A stretch of DNA of 64,000 bases, from positions 28,944,501 to 29,008,500 of the forward strand of contig NC_088787.1 in NCBI RefSeq assembly GCF_949628265.1, in the 5' to 3' direction. The notes beneath the pieces were generated by a model. The model made no database searches and had not been told where the DNA came from. It worked only from the letters and a program-made list of their open reading frames with translations. Positions within the stretch are counted from its first letter, which is position 1. Each line of letters starts with the position of its first letter. Shown here one piece after another: positions 62,106 to 64,000 of this stretch. Origin of the DNA: Cloeon dipterum. Its lineage: Eukaryota; Arthropoda; Insecta; Ephemeroptera; Baetidae. Both the position numbers and the translations under genes were made by a program.

Positions 62106-64000
62106 CTGCTCCTGCTTCCAATTTAGCGAACGTCAGGTGAAGCAAAGTTTGCCAAGTCTCTCTACGGCTCTAAAGCCTCTTGAAGAACTATTGACAAATG
62201 CATTGCCATGGCAGCCAAAACAGTCGGCATGGAAATCAATTATTCAAATTTCTCAAATCCCTCTCCATTGCTCTTTGTACAGGGAAACATCCAGTCAATT
62301 GCGTAAGAATCGTCCCAAATAGATATTATTCTGGTTTGACGTCTGATTTTCAAGACGGTACAGAAATACTCAAAGCTATCAAACTGATTCATTGCAAGAG
62401 AATTATGTGAAATTAATTGTATGTAAGAACATTCTCTGCCCACGTGTTTTATAATTTATCATTTAGCATGGTTAATTTTCTACTAGCTACTTTCTCTTAA
62501 AATAGCTCTTGGAAAATTTCCATATTAAATAATGTTTGTTGGAGGATGCCCATCTGTGGCGAATAAAAAACCTAGGATAGGTGAGTAATTCGTTTTTCTC
62601 CTATGTCGGCACCAAAAGAGAAGGTATGTTCTGTACAATTATTGAACACATCTCGCAAAGCACAAAGATAGTTGCATTTAATTCATCACAAAATGATTTA
62701 AATGGGCAACATTCAGTTCAATTATAATTGAAAGTTCCAAAATTTAAACCTGGTCTCTATTGAAGGAATATTATATGAAAAGTAAAAATATTGATATAAC
62801 GATACCAACGAAGGTCATGGCTATTATTTGAGAAGTAAATCTTTTAAATATGCTTGAGTGTTTAACCCTTTTAGAGAAAAATGTTTGGGCGGTGTCCTCT
62901 GACTGCTGAGAGGGAACAGACAAACAATTAGTCAGACCGAGTCAGACTAAAACACAAATGTTTGTCTTTTGCACTGCTAAGGACAAAAAATATGTTCTAG
63001 AATTAAATTTAAAAGCAAACTATCCATGAAAACTAAAAAAGCTGTAACTAAAAGACCACTTGACGTTGACGAGTTTTACGTAATCACTTACACACGACAG
63101 AGGACACGCGTGGAACAGTCACGCGAGACAATGATTGAGAGCGAGTGGCTGAGTGCGAAAGCAACTTAGTCATCCGCTCGCAAAATGCTAATTAACGCTG
63201 TAAACACGACTTGTTTCTCGGCTGGCGTCGGCACGTCTCTCATTCTGCGACGAGTGCCATTAATAATGAGTAAGAAGCCCGGGTCAAAAAGACGCGCCAG
63301 TCGGTGCGCGCAGTGGAGGCGGCGGCGGGAAGACGCGTTTTACCGCAAATTGGGGGTGAAAGGCATCCTGGTATAATCTGCTTAAGAGACAGCGAATTGT
63401 GTTGCACGCGTCTCGCCAGGCAGCGATAAATAAGCTGCCGTCATGCAAATGAGAAAAAGAAGAGTGTCAAGTGTCTTTTTCATCTCCGCCCGTGCCCAGG
63501 CCTCCTTCGACACTTGCGTCAGTTCGCACGAGAAGAGAAACAATTGGCACCCCCCGAGAACTAAGCACTTTCTCTTTCAGCGTCGATTAATTCCCGCTGA
63601 AATTCATTTGCAAGATTACCATTTGCCGCTTTTTTTGTGAGCGCTTATTCCTGTTGGAAAACACGGGGATTTGGCTTGCCACGAATTAATAAACAAATTG
63701 CTACGCGCGGAGCTTTCAGCGATTTAGTTTTTCCCGGCTTATTTTTGCAAACATATTTTATTGACACACTCGCTCGCTCACTCATGCTCACGCGTTAATA
63801 CACAAATGCATATATACAAACATTCCATGTGCGGTGAAGGTGCGGCCGGACGCGTGAAGCGGCCTACCGGTTAGTCTAGGGGAATCTAGGTTCAAAATAC
63901 TAAATTAAAGTTAACGTGACGAGCACTCCGACGACGACTAGGGAATAGCCGACCGGTCGCGCGAATTTAGAAAGGGACTTCACTCGCAATCGGCGTCAAC

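Larger units (their letters stand above)
52004..64000 (-). other. Probable dpr intron, part 2, running to the window edge
   Basis: No coding exon recognised. It contains microsatellites (57506-57542, 60152-60169, 62081-62105), POU octamers at 52977-52984, 53710-53717, 61853-61860 and 63443-63450, and GC-richer unique patches (about 52460-53200, 53750-54380, 56220-56640). The long open frames here (for example 52461-52919 and 57291-57869, both minus) lack any motif or splice context. Confidence 0.45.

Noticed and set aside
63840..63900. tRNA-like boxes (GGTTAGTCTAGGGG and GGTTCAAAAT)
   Set aside because: The two boxes are only about 10 bp apart and no cloverleaf can form.
1..64000. CRISPR arrays, operons, rRNA or tRNA genes
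   Set aside because: None seen. The sequence is eukaryotic, with GT-AG introns and AATAAA signals.

Overview
This window comes from an insect nuclear genome. It is AT-rich, its genes are split by introns, and it carries an insect-type seven-transmembrane odorant receptor and a Dpr-family immunoglobulin gene. I cannot assign an order or species. Most of the sequence is intronic or intergenic, and most long open frames in it are chance.

Layout: bases 1-10875 hold no recognisable coding exon. A GC-rich block at about 4.6-5.2 kb ends in a strong splice donor and may be a 5' untranslated exon of the next gene. From 10876 to 13306 (+) lies a RASL10-type small GTPase in three coding exons; its first intron appears to be GC-AG. 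From 15806 to 20337 (+) lies a complete COG1 gene, subunit 1 of the conserved oligomeric Golgi complex, with 16 exons, mostly short introns and about 929 codons. About 0.5 kb further on, 20882-23459 (+) encodes a six-exon odorant receptor of about 415 residues.

The right-hand half belongs to the minus strand. Three 3' exons of a Dpr-type cell-surface Ig gene lie at 43270-43397, 39943-40111 and 30872-30975, and their phases agree. They encode the second Ig domain and a short hydrophobic tail. The first Ig domain and signal peptide are not visible, so the 5' exons probably lie beyond the right edge and 43398-64000 is probably a large intron.

Mobile DNA: (i) two 1967-bp foldback elements (33140-35106 and 35548-37514) sit in opposite orientation, 441 bp apart, each with its own 4-bp target duplication, inside the last dpr intron; (ii) a 1256-bp non-autonomous hAT-like element (26447-27702) with an 8-bp target duplication contains further inverted repeats arranged concentrically; (iii) a 484-bp solo LTR (51516-51999) has a 4-bp target duplication; (iv) two copies of a dispersed repeat with an A-rich tail lie at 24038-24280 and 51101-51326. 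The twin foldback elements are the most striking structure here: a transcript of dpr should contain two roughly 0.85-kb-stem hairpins. I saw no autonomous transposase, tRNA, rRNA or CRISPR array. The four protein-coding genes have unrelated jobs (signalling, Golgi trafficking, olfaction, neuronal adhesion), and nothing in the sequence suggests they work as a unit.
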